64,000 bases of DNA, taken from contig CANNEK010000003.1 of the NCBI GenBank assembly GCA_947503625.1, forward strand, positions 620,001-684,000. The letters run 5' to 3'. The translations under genes and the position numbers were made by a program. This stretch comes from an uncultured Kordiimonas sp. (GTDB lineage: Bacteria > Pseudomonadota > Alphaproteobacteria > Sphingomonadales > Kordiimonadaceae). This document shows, piece after piece, positions 17,522 to 26,334 of this stretch (position 1 is its first letter; each line of letters opens with the position of its first letter). The notes beneath the pieces were generated by a model. The model made no database searches, was not told the DNA's origin, and saw nothing but the letters and a program-made list of their open reading frames with translations.

Positions 17522-19384
17522 TTATTGCTGGTTCAGCTGTTCAGCCAACTTGGTTCCTTCAGCCTTGGCAACCTTCGAGGAGAAGGAAGCTGCTTCCGAT
17601 ATTTCGGACAGGATGTTGGTGATATCCGTGACTGCGCCCGCGGCATTGCCCATGTTGGCAGCGACCTCACTGGAAACGGCATTTTGTTCCTCAATGGCGC
17701 TGGCAACGCCCGTCACGCTTTGGTGCACATTGCCAACCTCTTTGCTAATCGCATCAAGATGCTCAACCACAGCTTCCGAAACCGCCTGTACATTGGAAAT
17801 TTCGCCTGTGATCTGGCCGATTGCACCGCCAACCTGGTTGGCAAGGTTTTTCACTTCGGTTGCAACAACGGAAAACCCTCGTCCGGCTTCACCTGCGCGT
17901 GCAGCTTCGATTGTGGCATTAAGCGCCAGCAAATTGATCTGTTCGGCAATTTTCTGGATCATCTCCACAATACCATTCATTGCCGCCGCCGCCGTTTTCA
18001 GGGCGATGGTTGATTGACCTGCGGCCTCGGTTTCGGCATGGGCCCGATCAGCGGCCGCTTGTGTTCCCGTTACGGTAGAGGCAATTTCCTGCGTTGAAGC
18101 GCCAAACTCTTCCGCCGCCGTTGCCACTGTCTGAACCGTTTGTGTGGTTTCAATAGAGGCAGTTTCAGCTTCTTCAGCCTTGCTTTTTGCCTGATCAAGC
18201 GCCGTGACAATCTCTTTCAGGCTGGTATCAACCTGCCTGCCCACTTCCATCAAACGCTCACGGTTTTTGATAAAATCGGTTTGGTCGGATGCAAACTTCA
18301 CGACCTTCATTGGTACGCCGTTCGCATCCAGAACCGGGTTATAACTGGCGTCAAGCCACAGCTCTTTGCCGCCTTTGCCAAAGCGCTTGAATTGGGCTGA
18401 CTGGAACTCACCCTGATTCAGGGCTGCCCAAAAATCCTTATACTCCTGGCTTTTGGCATATTCAGCGCCAACAAACATTTCATGATGCTGGCCCTGAATT
18501 TCGGTCCAATCATAGCCCACGGCATCCAGAAAATTCTGGTTTGCCGTCATGATAATGCCTTCCATATTGAACTCAATCACCGCCTGCGACCGGGTCAGCA
18601 GTTCAAGTTGGCTCTGGAAATTGGAATTAATCAGTTTTTGGGCAGTGACATCCACTGCCACCTTCAGAACACGCTCGACTTTGCCATCCGCACCCCTGAT
18701 AGGTGTGTAGGTAGCCTGGATCCATATGGTCTTGCCACCTTTACCCAAACGGTGAAACTGACTGGTCTTAAACTCTCCGGCACGCAGGGATTTCCAGAAA
18801 GCCTTATATTTGTCGCCTTGCGCCTCTTCCGGCGGCACGAATATTCTGTGATGACGGCCTTCAATTTCATCCATGCGGTAGCCCATGACATAAAGGAAGT
18901 TCTCATTTGCCTTGAGAATGTTGCCATCAATATCAAACTCGATCATCGCTTGCGCCGAATCGAGGGACTTCATCAGAGCTTCCATGCGCCTGTTGCCGAT
19001 CTGCAGCTCCGTAGCATCATGGCCAACATGGACTATACGAACAATGTCACCGTTACCGTTCGTGATCGGGCTGTATGTGCCCTGGAACCAGACGGTCTTT
19101 CCATTTTTCGCGCACCTTTGAAAAAGCCCGGTTTGCTTTTTGCCGCTACTAAGGTTTTTCCAGAAGGAAACATATTCGGTTCCCGAGCGCTCGAGCCCAT
19201 CTACCAATATTTCATGGTGTTGGCCGAGCAAGTCGGCTTCATTATATCCGGTCACATTCAGGAACACATCATTCGCGTGAACGATTGTTCCATCCGGATC
19301 AAATTCGATAATGGCAACCACATTATCGATGGCTTGCATTGTAAGGTTGGATTTACGAGCGCTACCGAAAGTCTTGTCGAACAT
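17522..19384 (-). CDS. Cytoplasmic chemoreceptor with three tandem PAS domains
   Basis: The 620-residue soluble protein carries three successive PAS/PAC units, about residues 12-130, 133-253 and 256-375. Each has the ANxxFL...GY, GxHH and FWxxLxxGE...R..K.GK.xW signature. An MCP signalling domain follows, with the tip [20 protein letters not shown] beginning at residue 478. No membrane segment is present. The architecture resembles BdlA-like receptors that link redox state to motility or biofilm dispersal. It is the first gene of the three-gene chemotaxis cluster; a 42-bp gap separates it from the PAS gene. Each PAS retains the aromatic and basic residues seen in haem- or flavin-type PAS, but the cofactor cannot be settled by eye. 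Confidence 0.93.
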   Translation of the reverse strand: MFDKTFGSARKSNLTMQAIDNVVAIIEFDPDGTIVHANDVFLNVTGYNEADLLGQHHEILVDGLERSGTEYVSFWKNLSSGKKQTGLFQRCAKNGKTVWFQGTYSPITNGNGDIVRIVHVGHDATELQIGNRRMEALMKSLDSAQAMIEFDIDGNILKANENFLYVMGYRMDEIEGRHHRIFVPPEEAQGDKYKAFWKSLRAGEFKTSQFHRLGKGGKTIWIQATYTPIRGADGKVERVLKVAVDVTAQKLINSNFQSQLELLTRSQAVIEFNMEGIIMTANQNFLDAVGYDWTEIQGQHHEMFVGAEYAKSQEYKDFWAALNQGEFQSAQFKRFGKGGKELWLDASYNPVLDANGVPMKVVKFASDQTDFIKNRERLMEVGRQVDTSLKEIVTALDQAKSKAEEAETASIETTQTVQTVATAAEEFGASTQEIASTVTGTQAAADRAHAETEAAGQSTIALKTAAAAMNGIVEMIQKIAEQINLLALNATIEAARAGEAGRGFSVVATEVKNLANQVGGAIGQITGEISNVQAVSEAVVEHLDAISKEVGNVHQSVTGVASAIEEQNAVSSEVAANMGNAAGAVTDITNILSEISEAASFSSKVAKAEGTKLAEQLNQQ

Positions 19385-19730
19385 TGTTTATCCCCAGTAA
19401 AAACATGTACGGCAGGTTGCGTATTTCAGGGGAGCATTTATGACCGACCCGCCCCCACGGTCAGATTAGACGACCCCCAATTGCAACCGCCTATATTGTC
19501 AGGAATACGTCATGAATCTTAACCAACACTTAAAACGTGTTAAATTTGACGAAATACCATCAGAAGTTTAACTAAAGTTGTGACGCAACATTAGATTGTT
19601 AACGTGGCTCGCACCCGGAATATCAGGGGAAATCTGTCATGGATTGACGCAGCAACTACATTCGCATTGACACGCGTTCACAAGGACACACTTCATACGA
19701 AGCTACTCAATCGAAATGAGGGACTTATCC
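19385..19730. other. Intergenic region, no gene seen
   Basis: This 346-bp stretch lies between two divergent genes and should hold promoters for both. It is AT-rich around 19530-19600. No open frame with a ribosome-binding site, hairpin or clear repeat was seen, apart from GAGGG at 19718-19722 serving the next gene. Confidence 0.6.
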
Positions 19731-20111
19731 ATGTTTAGCCATATTATGCTCGGCGCAGATGATGTTGCTGAGTCAAAAAAATTCTACGACGCAATTCTTG
19801 AAGTACTCGGGCACCGCCCCGGCGTGATGGACGAAAAAGGCCGCTGCTTTTACTATGAGAAAACCGGGGTTTTCTCTCTAAGCAAACCCATCGACGGCAA
19901 GCCTGCATCAGGCGGCAATGGCAGCACCATAGGCTTTAGAGCCGACAACCCGGAAGTTATTGATGCCTGGCACGCAGCTGGTCTGGCAAATGGTGGCACC
20001 GCCATTGAAGACCCCCCAGGCATTCGTGAAGGCGGCGGCACCAAAATGTATCTGGCGTATTTGCGCGACCCGTCGGGCAACAAAGTATGTGCGTTGCATA
20101 TGATGTCCTGA
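19731..20111 (+). CDS. VOC/glyoxalase-fold family protein
   Basis: From ATG 19731 (GAGGG eight bases upstream) the protein has 126 residues, typical of single-module VOC proteins. The N-terminal FSHIMLGADDVAESKKFYD and the C-terminal YLAYLRDPSGNKVCALHM are the classic paired beta-alpha-beta-beta-beta ends of glyoxalase I/bleomycin-resistance/extradiol-dioxygenase folds. The metal-ligand positions (His9-like and the late Glu/His) are only partly evident, so no reaction is assigned. It is monocistronic and closed by a strong terminator at 20141. Confidence 0.88.
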   Translation: MFSHIMLGADDVAESKKFYDAILEVLGHRPGVMDEKGRCFYYEKTGVFSLSKPIDGKPASGGNGSTIGFRADNPEVIDAWHAAGLANGGTAIEDPPGIREGGGTKMYLAYLRDPSGNKVCALHMMS

Positions 20112-20140
20112 CAGACGCTTTGCTGCCAACACACCAAAAC

Positions 20141-20171
20141 AAGCCCTCGGCGCCTGCGCTGGGGGCTTTTT
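20141..20171 (+). terminator. Strong rho-independent terminator
   Basis: A 12-bp stem with two G-U pairs (AAGCCCTCGGCG against CGCTGGGGGCTT) and a CCTG loop is followed by TTTTT. It lies 30 bases after the glyoxalase-fold gene. Confidence 0.85.
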
Positions 20172-20235
20172 GATTCTCATGCAATCTTGCTATTGAATCG
20201 CTTGAAATTTTTATCAATTCTCTCATGATAGCCAA

Positions 20236-21003
20236 ATGGTCGATCGAGACGTTTCCAGCCAGGACAGCAAGCAGGACGACACCTTCGTTCAGGCTGTTTT
20301 TGTGCAAGCGGTGAAAATCGAGACCGACTTCGAAAAACTGGCCCAGCTGTGTACGGACTATTTCACAGCCCACGGCGCAACCATGTCGAGCTATCACCAC
20401 GTACCGCCGGTCGGGGCCAGCGATCATGAAGGGGCCATTACCGTCACCACTCAGGGCTACCCCGAAGACTGGGTCAAAAAATATGTAGAGGAAAAGCTCT
20501 ATAAAATTGACCCGATACCCAAACGTGCAGCCATTGACAGTCAGCCATTCTGGTGGTCCGAGCTGGACGGCGACCCGAAGCTGACCAAAGACGAACAGCA
20601 CTTCATGGACCTGCTGCGGGAAGCAGATCTTGGTGATGGTCTTGCGATCCCGCTTTTTGGGCCTCATGGCCGAAACGGCTATGCCGGTGTTGGTTTCGGC
20701 AAAAACCACAAATTCGTCACCACTTTCGAAGTGGCCCGGCTGCAAAATGCCGCACAGCTGGCGCACCAGCGCTATTGCACGCTGTTGCGCGAAAAAGAAC
20801 GCAACGAGGTTCCCCTTTCTGCCCGGGAAGCCGAGATTTTAAAATGGGTCGTGCGCGGAAAAAGTAACAGCGTGATTGCAGACATTCTAGGCATATCGAG
20901 CTACACAGTAGACACATACATCAGGCGCATTTTTGGCAAACTGGGCGTGTCAAGCCGGGTCACGGCGGCATTGAGGGCGCTTGCGCTCGGGCTGGTAGAC
21001 TAG
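20236..21003 (+). CDS. LuxR-type regulator with autoinducer-binding domain (solo)
   Basis: The 255-residue protein combines an N-terminal autoinducer-binding domain (about 25-175) with a C-terminal LuxR HTH (LSAREAEILKWVVRGKSNSVIADILG, about 190-250). Positions matching the acyl-homoserine-lactone pocket are kept: Trp79, Tyr83, Asp92-Pro93, Trp106 or Trp107 and Gly134. A true lactone ligand is therefore plausible. No luxI-type synthase occurs in the window, so it looks like a LuxR solo that senses signals made elsewhere. The start at 20236 has no strong ribosome-binding site. Target genes are unknown. Confidence 0.9.
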   Translation: MVDRDVSSQDSKQDDTFVQAVFVQAVKIETDFEKLAQLCTDYFTAHGATMSSYHHVPPVGASDHEGAITVTTQGYPEDWVKKYVEEKLYKIDPIPKRAAIDSQPFWWSELDGDPKLTKDEQHFMDLLREADLGDGLAIPLFGPHGRNGYAGVGFGKNHKFVTTFEVARLQNAAQLAHQRYCTLLREKERNEVPLSAREAEILKWVVRGKSNSVIADILGISSYTVDTYIRRIFGKLGVSSRVTAALRALALGLVD

Positions 21004-21036
21004 CCGGCTTCCGCCCTCGCGCGTACCAGCAAACGT

Positions 21037-21420
21037 CTAGAAAATTTCGCCTGCGAGCCAGCTTTTCGCCTCTTCGATGTCATAGGTCGACAGCACTTTC
21101 ACGCCGTGCTGCATGATACCCAGACAGGTTGCCTTCTCGATATGGTCGTTCTGGTCGATAACCACGGCGAGCTTTGCCTGGTGATGGCCGAATATCCTGC
21201 CAACAGCCTTCACTGTCTCCTTACATACATTGCTGTCCGGGGATGTAACCATCTGGCGCTTGTCGACCAGGATACGGCGGGCACCAGCATCCAACGCTGC
21301 CTCATAGCTGTTGAGCAACTTTTGGTGACAAGGCGATCCGACCTCAGGTGTCGTCACGCTGAGCAGTTCTTCGTCTGCAAAAACCGCCAAGGCCCTGTTT
21401 TCAGTTTGATGTGCCATCAT
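21037..21420 (-). CDS. Small cytoplasmic protein, STAS/SpoIIAA-like
   Basis: The 127-residue protein alternates short strands and helices (RILVDKRQMV, KLAVVIDQND, GVKVLSTYDIEEAKSWL). This recalls the STAS or SpoIIAA-like folds found in many short alphaproteobacterial proteins. The final VKVLSTYDIEEAKSWL motif is common in that group. No catalytic residues are evident. The start may be either of two adjacent ATGs (21420 or 21417), with GGAAG upstream. It converges with the LuxR gene and faces a long intergenic region. The fold assignment is tentative. Confidence 0.7.
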   Translation of the reverse strand: MMAHQTENRALAVFADEELLSVTTPEVGSPCHQKLLNSYEAALDAGARRILVDKRQMVTSPDSNVCKETVKAVGRIFGHHQAKLAVVIDQNDHIEKATCLGIMQHGVKVLSTYDIEEAKSWLAGEIF

Positions 21421-21599
21421 GCCACTTCCTTTTTATGCCGTGCCCGGGCAATGGGGGTCTGGCCGAAAAAGCGAGCGCTTCTCGTAGACCCCTGCCGGGG
21501 TATGCAACAAATTTCGGTAGTTCTGCCTGCTCGGAACACTGAGCAACTGAAGGCGTGTTACCGGCCTTTTTTCGGCCAGGCCCTCTAGATAGGTATTTT

Positions 21600-21613
21600 T
21601 GACAACGTTGTCA
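21600..21613. promoter_or_regulatory. 14-bp perfect palindrome, LacI-type operator-like
   Basis: TGACAACGTTGTCA is a perfect palindrome with the central CG typical of LacI/GalR family operators. It stands in the 400-bp gap between the divergent small protein gene and ppk2, about 210 bases upstream of ppk2. No LacI-type regulator is in the window. The symmetry is seen; the regulator is inferred. Confidence 0.5.
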
Positions 21614-21746
21614 TGTCCCGTAATTCAGGTACATGAACTTGTGGTAACCACCTCTATTGCCCGGCTGGCGTCGGGCGGCCTGAAAACGATGACAGAGTCA
21701 AGCCGGTCATTTGCCCTGAAGCGCTTTTCCGTTTAAGAATCGATTA

Positions 21747-21784
21747 ATAGGTTTTTGCTATCGATAGAAACCATGAAAACCTAT
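21747..21784. promoter_or_regulatory. Nested inverted repeat upstream of ppk2
   Basis: ATAGGTTTT (21747-21755) and AAAACCTAT (21776-21784) are exact inverted repeats. Between them lies a second palindrome, CTATCGATAG (21758-21767). The block ends 37 bases before the ppk2 start. It may be a protein-binding site or a leader hairpin; no known consensus was matched. Confidence 0.5.
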
Positions 21785-21821
21785 CAAATGTCATAAGCGC
21801 AAAAACTACCCGGAGGATACT

Positions 21822-22733
21822 GTGGCCGCCAAAAGTGAGACTGTGGAAAACGGAAAATTTCCTGTTGTAACACCGGACAATGTTCGGGAGATGTTTGAAA
21901 CCGGTCAGTATCCCTACTCGACTAAAATGAGCCGGTCTGACTATGACGGGCTAAAAGCCGACCTGCAGGCAGAGCTGCTGAAAGTCCAGCTATGGTTTCA
22001 GGAAACCGGTCAGAAATGCATTATTCTTTTCGAGGGCCGCGACGCCGCTGGCAAGGGCGGCACCATCAAGCGCTTTATGGAACACCTGAACCCACGGCAT
22101 GCACGCGTTGTTGCATTGCCAAAGCCGTCGAATGTTGAAAAAGATCAATGGTTTTTCCAGCGCTATATCGAGCATTTGCCAACGGCAGGTGAAATCGTTT
22201 TTTACGACCGGTCCTGGTACAACCGTGCCGGTGTGGAACGGGTGATGGGCTTCTGCTCCCCAACCGAATATCTCGAATTTATGCGCCAGACGCCGTCTTT
22301 GGAGCGCATGCTTACGCGTTCCGGTATTCAGCTACACAAATACTGGTTTTCAGTAACACAGGATGAGCAGAAGCGACGTTTTGGCATCCGCAAGACGGAC
22401 CCGCTGAAAAGGTGGAAACTAAGCCCGATTGATCAGGCAAGCCTGTCGAAATGGGATGATTACACAGAAGCAAAAGAGGCGATGTTTTTCTACACAGACA
22501 CCGCCGACGCCCCCTGGACCATCGTCAAATCAAACGACAAGAAACGGGCTCGCATCAATTGCATGCGTCATTTCCTCAGCACACTCGATTACCCGGACAA
22601 AAACAATGATGTGGTAGGTACGCCGGACCCGCTGATTGTAGGCAACGCAAGCCACGTTCTGCATCAGACAGAGCATATTTTTGGCAAGTCTCTGCACCCC
22701 GAAAGCCGGAAGACGGCTAACGGTAAGGCCTGA
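21822..22733 (+). CDS. ppk2: Polyphosphate kinase 2
   Basis: The protein (303 residues, GTG start with GGAGG six bases upstream) shows the PPK2 signatures. The Walker A loop is GRDAAGKGG (72-80), the Walker B/lid region is FYDRSWYNR (127-135), and RFMEHLNPRHARVVALPKPS matches family 2 kinases. PPK2 uses polyphosphate to phosphorylate nucleoside mono- or diphosphates, or makes polyphosphate from NTP. The single-domain length and LFEGRDAAGKGG fit class I-type (NDP-preferring) enzymes, though class cannot be proven by eye. It stands alone behind a long leader with two palindromes. Confidence 0.95.
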   Translation: MAAKSETVENGKFPVVTPDNVREMFETGQYPYSTKMSRSDYDGLKADLQAELLKVQLWFQETGQKCIILFEGRDAAGKGGTIKRFMEHLNPRHARVVALPKPSNVEKDQWFFQRYIEHLPTAGEIVFYDRSWYNRAGVERVMGFCSPTEYLEFMRQTPSLERMLTRSGIQLHKYWFSVTQDEQKRRFGIRKTDPLKRWKLSPIDQASLSKWDDYTEAKEAMFFYTDTADAPWTIVKSNDKKRARINCMRHFLSTLDYPDKNNDVVGTPDPLIVGNASHVLHQTEHIFGKSLHPESRKTANGKA

Positions 22734-22751
22734 CCTGAGCGGCACAGCCGG

Positions 22752-24002
22752 TCATGTCGACGGTTGATCTGAACAACAGTGATTGACGGCCAGCCGGAAC
22801 GCCGTGTCGAGCAAAACATGCGCGCCAGCTATCAGGGCATCCTCGTCTGTATGTTCACGCGGGTTGTGGCTGATACCATCTTTGCTGGGCACAAAAATCA
22901 TCGCCGCCGGGCAGATGCGCGCCATCATCTGGGCGTCGTGGCCTGCGCCAGACGTCATCCTGCTGCAGGAAAAGGAAAGGGCGCTTGCGCTTTGCTCAAT
23001 CTGTTGCAAAAGATGTTCATCAAACTTCACCGGTTGTGACCGGGCGAGACTTTCTGTCTCGATGGTCAGCCCGTCCGACGCTTCAAGGCTTTTCAGGAAT
23101 TCCGCCAGGGAAGCTTCCCGCGAGCGCAATATCATCTCGTCCGGGTCGCGCAAGTCCACCGTGAACTCCGCACGGCCCGGCACCACATTGATTACTTCGG
23201 GTGCAAACCTGATGGTCCCCACAGTGGCAACGCTATCTGAGCCTGCAACCAGTTCCCGCAGAAAAACGATAACCTTGGCGGCAGCGAGACCAGCATCAGC
23301 CCGCAGCCGCGTCGGCGTTGTGCCAGCGTGGTTGGCAATGCCCTCGATACTGACTTTCTGCCATGAAATCCCCTGAAGGTTTGTAACCGCCCCAATCATG
23401 CAGCCTTCATGCTCCAGCACCGGCCCCTGCTCGATATGCAGTTCCAGAAAAGCCGACGGTACCATCGCACCGGGCACCATTTCGCCGGCATACCCAATGC
23501 GCGACAGTTCTTCCCCGAGGGTAGCGCCGTTTGCGTCGCTGGCCTGCAGCGCCAGCTCGACACCCAGGCCACCTGCATACACCAGAGAGCCCATCATATC
23601 GGGGGCAAATCTTGCGCCTTCTTCATTGGTGAACATACCGATGACCAGCGACCTGTCAGGCCGCACTCCGGCCTGCTGCATCGCCTCCACCACCGACAGG
23701 GCCGCAAGCACCCCGTAGCAACCGTCATAAATGCCGGCGTTTACGACGCTGTCGATATGGCTGCCCATCATGAGGGGCGGTGTGTCGCTTTTAATTGGCC
23801 ACACGCCAAAAATATTGCCGATCCGGTCAACGTGGATTTCCAGACCCGCCTCGCGGAACCAGTCAACAAGCTGGTCACGGGCGGCTTTGTCGGCATCTGT
23901 TGCCGCCAGACGTGTCAGGGCCCCATGCCCATCACGCCCGATGTCACCCAAAAACGCTAGACGGGACATCAGGGTCTCTGCATCAAGTAAAGCAGTTGTC
24001 AT
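22752..24002 (-). CDS. M20-family N-carbamoyl-amino-acid hydrolase / allantoate amidohydrolase-like
   Basis: The 416-residue protein is a zinc-dependent M20 amidase of the HyuC/AllC type. It has RLAATDADKAARDQLVDWF, metal-site motifs HIDSV (His near residue 82) and DGCYG, TNEEGARF with paired Glu, and LHIEQGPVLE. Family members remove carbamoyl groups from N-carbamoyl amino acids, or deiminate and hydrolyse allantoate. Its ATG overlaps the end of the upstream lyase gene by four bases (23999-24002), so they are coupled. In Escherichia coli, ygeX (diaminopropionate lyase) lies beside another M20 gene, ygeY, so this pairing has precedent. Confidence 0.9.
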   Translation of the reverse strand: MTTALLDAETLMSRLAFLGDIGRDGHGALTRLAATDADKAARDQLVDWFREAGLEIHVDRIGNIFGVWPIKSDTPPLMMGSHIDSVVNAGIYDGCYGVLAALSVVEAMQQAGVRPDRSLVIGMFTNEEGARFAPDMMGSLVYAGGLGVELALQASDANGATLGEELSRIGYAGEMVPGAMVPSAFLELHIEQGPVLEHEGCMIGAVTNLQGISWQKVSIEGIANHAGTTPTRLRADAGLAAAKVIVFLRELVAGSDSVATVGTIRFAPEVINVVPGRAEFTVDLRDPDEMILRSREASLAEFLKSLEASDGLTIETESLARSQPVKFDEHLLQQIEQSASALSFSCSRMTSGAGHDAQMMARICPAAMIFVPSKDGISHNPREHTDEDALIAGAHVLLDTAFRLAVNHCCSDQPST

Positions 24003-25072
24003 CGTAAATGTACCTTGTCGTTTGTATCTGCAGCTTCAGTTATGATCACCAGCGGAAGGAAGTCGGCTGGCCGCTCTTTACATGCCAGCCATTTTTGCAA
24101 GCCACCATAACCGGCAGCGCCTGATGGGGTGGTCGGGATACCAAGACCGGTGACTGTTTCTGCAGCCGCTAACCCTTCTTCTTCGCTCAGCGTTTCATAG
24201 GTAACACTGCAACGTTCCAGCACGCGCAAGGCCAAGATGGACGGCACCTTGCAATCCAGCCGCCCCATAGCGGATGAGGGCCCATCAGCCCGCACAGGTT
24301 TACCGGCCAGATGGCTCGCCTGCAGGCAGGCAGCCGCTTCGGGTTCAACGACAATCAGCTCCGGTTGCACGGCCCAGTTGGCTCTGATCATATGTGCCAT
24401 TGCGGCAGCAAAACCACCAACGCCCGCCTGCAGAAAAACATGACTTGGCCACTTCCGCGTCACTTCAAACGAGGCCCTCAGCTCTTCGGCAATCACTGTG
24501 TAGCCCTCCATCACTATCTTCGGAATGTGGGTGTAACCAGGCCAGGTGCCATCCGCCAGAAGGATTGCGCCAGTTTGCTCTGCGTCCGCAATAGCTGCCG
24601 CCACGCTGTCTTCATAGGTTGCACCTGCGCGCACCACTTCTGCATCGTGCCTTTCCAGCTTTTGCCTGAAGCTGTCCGGCACGGTCTGCGCAAGATAAAT
24701 CCGGGCGTTGGCGCCCCGGGCCCTGGCACCGGCCGCGACACCAATTCCGTGGTTCCCCGCGCTCGCAGTCACAAAGGTCTGGCGCGCGGCAAACGACTGG
24801 AAATCAGTTCCAGAGTCCGGGTAATCGGCCGCAGTTCCGCCACCCTCTTCCCGCCAGCGAGCCGACAAAATGCGGAACACCGCATAAGGCCCGCCAAGCG
24901 CCTTGAAGGCACCAAGCCCCATACGGGTGGTTTCGCTCTTTACCAGCATCTTATCCCCTAAAGGCAGTGAGCGTTCCACAAGAGGAGAGCAAGCATAGCC
25001 CGGCTGACGCTTGAAATAGGCGAGCGCACGAGCGTGATCTGGGGCAAACGTTAAGTCATCGGCTTTTGTCAT
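23999..25072 (-). CDS. Diaminopropionate ammonia-lyase family PLP enzyme
   Basis: The 357-residue fold-type II PLP enzyme has the lysine-bearing motif LGAFKALGGPYAV (Lys57) and the phosphate/substrate loop TASAGNHGIG (Ser104 to His108). Both match the diaminopropionate ammonia-lyase (DpaL/YgeX) family, which converts D- or L-2,3-diaminopropionate to pyruvate and ammonia. The C-terminal GIPTTPSGAAGYGG is the glycine-rich PLP-phosphate loop. It heads a two-gene operon with the M20 hydrolase and is divergent from an AsnC regulator at 25178. Serine/threonine dehydratases are the main alternative, but the spacing of motifs favours DpaL. Confidence 0.87.
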   Translation of the reverse strand: MTKADDLTFAPDHARALAYFKRQPGYACSPLVERSLPLGDKMLVKSETTRMGLGAFKALGGPYAVFRILSARWREEGGGTAADYPDSGTDFQSFAARQTFVTASAGNHGIGVAAGARARGANARIYLAQTVPDSFRQKLERHDAEVVRAGATYEDSVAAAIADAEQTGAILLADGTWPGYTHIPKIVMEGYTVIAEELRASFEVTRKWPSHVFLQAGVGGFAAAMAHMIRANWAVQPELIVVEPEAAACLQASHLAGKPVRADGPSSAMGRLDCKVPSILALRVLERCSVTYETLSEEEGLAAAETVTGLGIPTTPSGAAGYGGLQKWLACKERPADFLPLVIITEAADTNDKVHLR

Positions 25073-25177
25073 ACCATCAGGATAGCGACTGTTGTTGATT
25101 CATATTCTTGCCATTACACATAAGCGTGACTATTTTTCTCATTAATCGATAGAAATTCAATAAACCGGATCATCATC

Positions 25178-25642
25178 ATGACAGAACTGGATCAGGCGGA
25201 CCGTGAACTTCTGAATGCCATGCAGGACAACTGCAGGGCCGGCCTGGACGTGCTGGCCGACAAATGCGGCCTCTCCGTCCCGTCGGTGCAGCGGCGGCTG
25301 AAAAAGCTGCGCGACACGGGTTTCATTGAGCGGGAAGTGGCCGTGGTAAACCCGGAAAAAACCGGCAACTCCATGTCTTTTGTGGTGATGGTGGAACTGG
25401 AAAGGGAAGCGCTGCATCAACTGGAAGACTTCAGAAAACGTGCACGGTCAGAACCTCAGGTCCAGCAATGCTACTATGTGACCGGGGAAGCGGATTTCAT
25501 CCTCGTCTGCACCGCCCGTGACATGGCGGGCTTTGAAGAACTGACGCACAGGCTGTTCTTTGACGATTCAAACGTGCGGCGGTTTCGCACCTCTGTCGTT
25601 ATGGGGCGGACAAAAACCGGCCAGAAAATTCCATGCCTTTGA
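25178..25642 (+). CDS. Lrp/AsnC family transcriptional regulator
   Basis: The 154-residue protein has an N-terminal AsnC HTH (LDQADRELLNAMQDNCRAGL, LADKCGLSVPSVQRRLKKL; residues 3-45) and a RAM domain (VQQCYYVTGEADFILVC). It is divergent from the diaminopropionate lyase operon, so local control by an amino acid or its breakdown product is likely. The stop is 13 bases before the GNAT gene, which may be co-transcribed. It is the second AsnC regulator in this window paired with an amino-acid-type catabolic operon. Confidence 0.92.
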   Translation: MTELDQADRELLNAMQDNCRAGLDVLADKCGLSVPSVQRRLKKLRDTGFIEREVAVVNPEKTGNSMSFVVMVELEREALHQLEDFRKRARSEPQVQQCYYVTGEADFILVCTARDMAGFEELTHRLFFDDSNVRRFRTSVVMGRTKTGQKIPCL

Positions 25643-25655
25643 ACCGCAACCTGCC

Positions 25656-26108
25656 ATGCCGCACAGCCCTTATCCAATCATTACAGACCAACCGCTTCTT
25701 GAGCCCCTGAGCGAGCAACATTTTCCTGCCCTGTACGAGATATCAAAAAAAACCAACAACATTGAAGACTATCAGCGAGCATCGCCGGACCATGCCTATT
25801 TCCTGCGGTGGGCGCACGAAGCGAGGGATGAGAAAACGCAGAGCTGGACAGTTCTGATGGACGGCTGTATTTGCGGCCTTGTCAGCCTCGAAAACGTCAT
25901 TGAGCCCGTCGTCGAGCTCAGGTATTTCATCGTGGAGGACTATCAGAACAAGGGCATTGGATCAGAGGCGATCAAGGCCGTGATCAACAACACATCGTCA
26001 GCTATGGGGCATGTCCGCACAATTCACGCACAGGTGACCGCGAGCAATATCGCAAGCGGCAGAGTGCTGGTGAAAAACGGTTTCCGGCAAATCCGCGCGA
26101 TCAGGTAA
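25656..26108 (+). CDS. GNAT family N-acetyltransferase
   Basis: From ATG 25656 the protein has 150 residues; a longer open frame overlaps the AsnC gene and is not supported. It opens ITDQPLLEPLSEQHF, as RimJ/RimL-like GNATs do. It has the acetyl-CoA loop NKGIGSEAI (a Q/RxxGxG/A-type motif) and the late ASGRVLVKNGF strand. The acceptor substrate is unknown. It follows the AsnC gene by 13 bases, so it may share its transcript. Ribosome-binding sequence is weak. Confidence 0.85.
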   Translation: MPHSPYPIITDQPLLEPLSEQHFPALYEISKKTNNIEDYQRASPDHAYFLRWAHEARDEKTQSWTVLMDGCICGLVSLENVIEPVVELRYFIVEDYQNKGIGSEAIKAVINNTSSAMGHVRTIHAQVTASNIASGRVLVKNGFRQIRAIR

Positions 26109-26334
26109 AACCGGGAATGGCGCGGCAGGCTTCACGACTCTGTCGAGTATGAATACGACTTGGCTAAACAATGAAGATGCGCCGTGCGCGGCGATAGCAA
26201 ATTCCCGTTGTCAATTTTGCAAACGAGGGCTGTTTGATACGTTACATTAGCGGATTTCGCATTTATAAAATTTATCTATTGCATTAAAAAATTAAAGCCT
26301 TACTTTCATTTTCATAACTAAAGAATGAAATATT

